From positions 2,783 to 9,828 of the forward strand of contig KL569439.1 of NCBI GenBank assembly GCA_000715685.1: DNA of 7,046 bases. The letters run 5' to 3'. Shown piece by piece: positions 5,502-7,046 of the stretch. The notes under the pieces were generated by a model. The model was not told the origin of the DNA. It saw only the letters and a program-made list of their open reading frames with translations, and made no database searches. A program made the translations under genes and the position numbers. This DNA comes from Streptomyces lilacinus (GTDB lineage: Bacteria; Actinomycetota; Actinomycetes; Streptomycetales; Streptomycetaceae). The first letter of the stretch is position 1. Each line of letters begins with the position of its first letter.

Positions 5502-7031
5502 TCAGTGCCCGGGGGGTGAGCCGGACGGCCGTACCGCCATCGCCGAGCCCCCGCCGCGCCGCGTCGTCTCGGCCGCGGCCAGCCAGCGCCCGTCCGGCAG
5601 GCGCTGCACGCCGGTGGCCGCGCCGATCTCCGGGTTCTCCTTGAACACATGGCCCTTGGCCTCGAGCCGCCCGCGCAGCGGGCTGTTCCACAGGCCGGGC
5701 TCGAGCTCCGAGGCCGCCGCGTTGCGCTGGCTGGCGCGCGGCGCGGCGATGGCGTCGACGAGGGGCATCCGGCGGTCGACGTGGTTGAGCAGCGTCTGCA
5801 GCACGGTGGTGATGATCGTCGCGCCGCCGGGCGAGCCGAGCGCGAAGGCGGGCCTGCCGTGGTCGAGGACGATCGTCGGCGACATCGACGAGCGCGGGCG
5901 CTTGCCGGGGCCGGGCAGGTTGGGGTCGTGGGTGCCCGGGCTGACCGGCGTGAAGGAGAAGTCGGTCAGCTCGTTGTTGAGCAGGAACCCGCGTCCCGGC
6001 ACGGTGATGCCGCTGCCGCCGGTCTGCTCGAGCGTGAGGGTGTACGCGACGATGTTGCCCCACTTGTCGGCGACCGTCAGGTGGGTGGTGTTCTCCCCCT
6101 CGTACGGCGTGGGCGCGGCGGTGCCGCGCGTGGTGCAGGCGGTGCCGGGTCGGCGCGGGTCGCCGGGGGCCAGCGGGCTGGTCAGCACGGCGTCGTCCTT
6201 GATGAGGCAGGCGCGCGAGTCGGCGAAGCGCTGCGAGGTCAGGCCCGCGACGGGCACCTGCTCGAACGCCGGGTCGCCGACCCAGCGGTTGCGGTCCGCG
6301 AAGGCGATCCGGCTCGCCTCGAGGTAGCGGTGGAGGTAGGTCTTCTCGTCCAGCCGCCGCAGGTCGGAGTTCTCCAGGATGTTGAGCGCCTCGGCGACCG
6401 TCGTGCCGCCCGAGGAGGACGGGGCCATGCCGTAGACGTCCAGGCCGCGGTAGGACGTGCGGGTGGGGGCCTGCTTCCTGACGTCGTACGCCCGCAGGTC
6501 CTTCTCGGTCAGGTCGCCGGGGCGGGCGACGCGCCCGGAGGCGGGGTCGACGGGCGGTGTGCGCACGGTCCGTACGAGGTCGCGTCCGACCGGGCCCCGG
6601 TAGAAGGCGTCCACGCCCTGCCGCGCCAGCAGGTCGTAGGTGCGGGCGAGGTCGGGGTTCTTCAGGGTGGAGCCGACGGCGGGCGGCCTGCCGCCGGGCA
6701 GGAAGAGGCGGGCGGTGGCGGGGAAGTCCTTGAAGCGCGCCTGGTTGTCGGCGGTCTGCTTGCGGAAGGTCCCGTCGACGGCGAAGCCGTCGCGGGCCAG
6801 CTTCCGGGCGGGCTGGAGGAGTCGCGCGAGCGGGCGGGTGCCCCAGGCGCGCAGGGCCGCGTCCCAGGTGGCGGGGGTGCCGGGGGTGCCGACGCCGAGG
6901 CCGCTGGTGACCGCGTCGGCGAAGGGGAGGGGCCGGCCCTTCTCGAGGAAGAGGTTCTCGTCGGCGCTCAGCGGGGCGCGTTCGCGGCCGTCGATGGTCG
7001 CGACCTTGCCGGTCCGCGCGTCGTAGTGGAT
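5502..7031 (-). CDS. Gamma-glutamyltranspeptidase (glutathione hydrolase), N-terminally truncated at the contig end
   Basis: An N-terminal nucleophile hydrolase, normally exported, that cleaves or transfers the gamma-glutamyl group of glutathione and other gamma-glutamyl compounds. 509 residues remain; full-length actinomycete members have about 600, so the signal peptide and the first part of the large subunit are missing. Seen (numbered from the first genomic codon): GTPATWDAALRAWG (51-64), MAPSSSGGTT (202-211), and the autoprocessing site with nucleophile Thr315 in ENTTHLTVAD, giving a small subunit of 195 residues. Glu335 in TLTLEQTGGSGI, LNNELTDFS with Glu354 and Asp357, RSSMSPTIV (Ser381, Ser382) and GSPGG (399-403) match known substrate-binding positions. 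The stretch between LTDFS and KRPRSSM is about 5 residues shorter than in the E. coli enzyme, so the lid loop is probably reduced. Two cysteines (C275, C299) flank a linker before the processing site. The open frame runs into adapter bases, so no real start is present. Confidence 0.93.
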   Translation of the reverse strand: MHYDARTGKVATIDGRERAPLSADENLFLEKGRPLPFADAVTSGLGVGTPGTPATWDAALRAWGTRPLARLLQPARKLARDGFAVDGTFRKQTADNQARFKDFPATARLFLPGGRPPAVGSTLKNPDLARTYDLLARQGVDAFYRGPVGRDLVRTVRTPPVDPASGRVARPGDLTEKDLRAYDVRKQAPTRTSYRGLDVYGMAPSSSGGTTVAEALNILENSDLRRLDEKTYLHRYLEASRIAFADRNRWVGDPAFEQVPVAGLTSQRFADSRACLIKDDAVLTSPLAPGDPRRPGTACTTRGTAAPTPYEGENTTHLTVADKWGNIVAYTLTLEQTGGSGITVPGRGFLLNNELTDFSFTPVSPGTHDPNLPGPGKRPRSSMSPTIVLDHGRPAFALGSPGGATIITTVLQTLLNHVDRRMPLVDAIAAPRASQRNAAASELEPGLWNSPLRGRLEAKGHVFKENPEIGAATGVQRLPDGRWLAAAETTRRGGGSAMAVRPSGSPPGH

Positions 7032-7046
7032 CTGTCTCTTATACAC
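7032..7046. other. Tn5/Nextera mosaic-end sequencing adapter (artefact)
   Basis: CTGTCTCTTATACAC is identical to the first 15 bases of the Tn5 mosaic end used in Nextera libraries. It is A/T-rich next to GC-rich sequence and lies exactly at the window end. Read on the minus strand it adds the spurious residues V/M-Y-K-R-Q in frame to the transpeptidase. It is untrimmed adapter, not genomic sequence. Confidence 0.95.

Noticed and set aside
3551..5644. Very long plus-strand open frame (697 residues) across three minus-strand genes
   Set aside because: It runs through two unrelated genes and two intergenic gaps, has biased composition and no domain; it is an antisense shadow.

Overview
This is a GC-rich window with strong G/C third-position bias, GTG as well as ATG starts, AGGAG-type ribosome binding sites and stop/start overlaps. 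All six protein genes lie on the minus strand. Codon use, gene content and an F420-type luciferase-like oxidoreductase point to an actinomycete, most likely Streptomyces or a close relative. The right edge is not genomic: the last 15 bases (7032-7046) match the Tn5/Nextera mosaic-end adapter, so this is an untrimmed contig end.

Layout, in order of minus-strand transcription (right to left). (1) 5502-7031: a gamma-glutamyltranspeptidase lacking its N-terminus, with complete catalytic machinery. (2) 5333-5501: a 169-base gap with a degenerate ~20-21 base tandem repeat. (3) 4301-5332: an exported four-helix membrane protein with the hallmarks of a pentameric ligand-gated ion channel (Cys-loop receptor/GLIC/ELIC superfamily). 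This is the most unusual gene here. (4) 4115-4300: a regulatory gap with a convincing promoter (TTGCCA-17-TACGGT), two 12-base direct repeats 23 bp apart reaching into the -35 box, and a perfect 7-bp inverted repeat at the predicted transcription start. (5) 562-4114: three tightly coupled genes for N-carbamoyl-beta-alanine amidohydrolase, a class III aminotransferase and a dihydropyrimidinase/hydantoinase. (6) 1-547: an LLM-family (probably F420-dependent) oxidoreductase, cut by the left edge, starting 14 bases after the dihydropyrimidinase.

Genes 5 and 6 read as one operon for the reductive pyrimidine (or hydantoin) catabolic route. Dihydrouracil or dihydrothymine is opened by the dihydropyrimidinase. 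The carbamoyl group is removed by the nitrilase-fold amidohydrolase as CO2 and NH3. The resulting beta-alanine or 3-aminoisobutyrate is transaminated to malonate semialdehyde or its methyl homologue. No classical dihydropyrimidine dehydrogenase is visible; the LLM protein is a candidate for the missing redox step, which is an inference. The channel-like protein and the transpeptidase lie upstream on the same strand and share an extracytoplasmic location and amine/amino-acid chemistry. Whether they work with the operon is not shown by the sequence.
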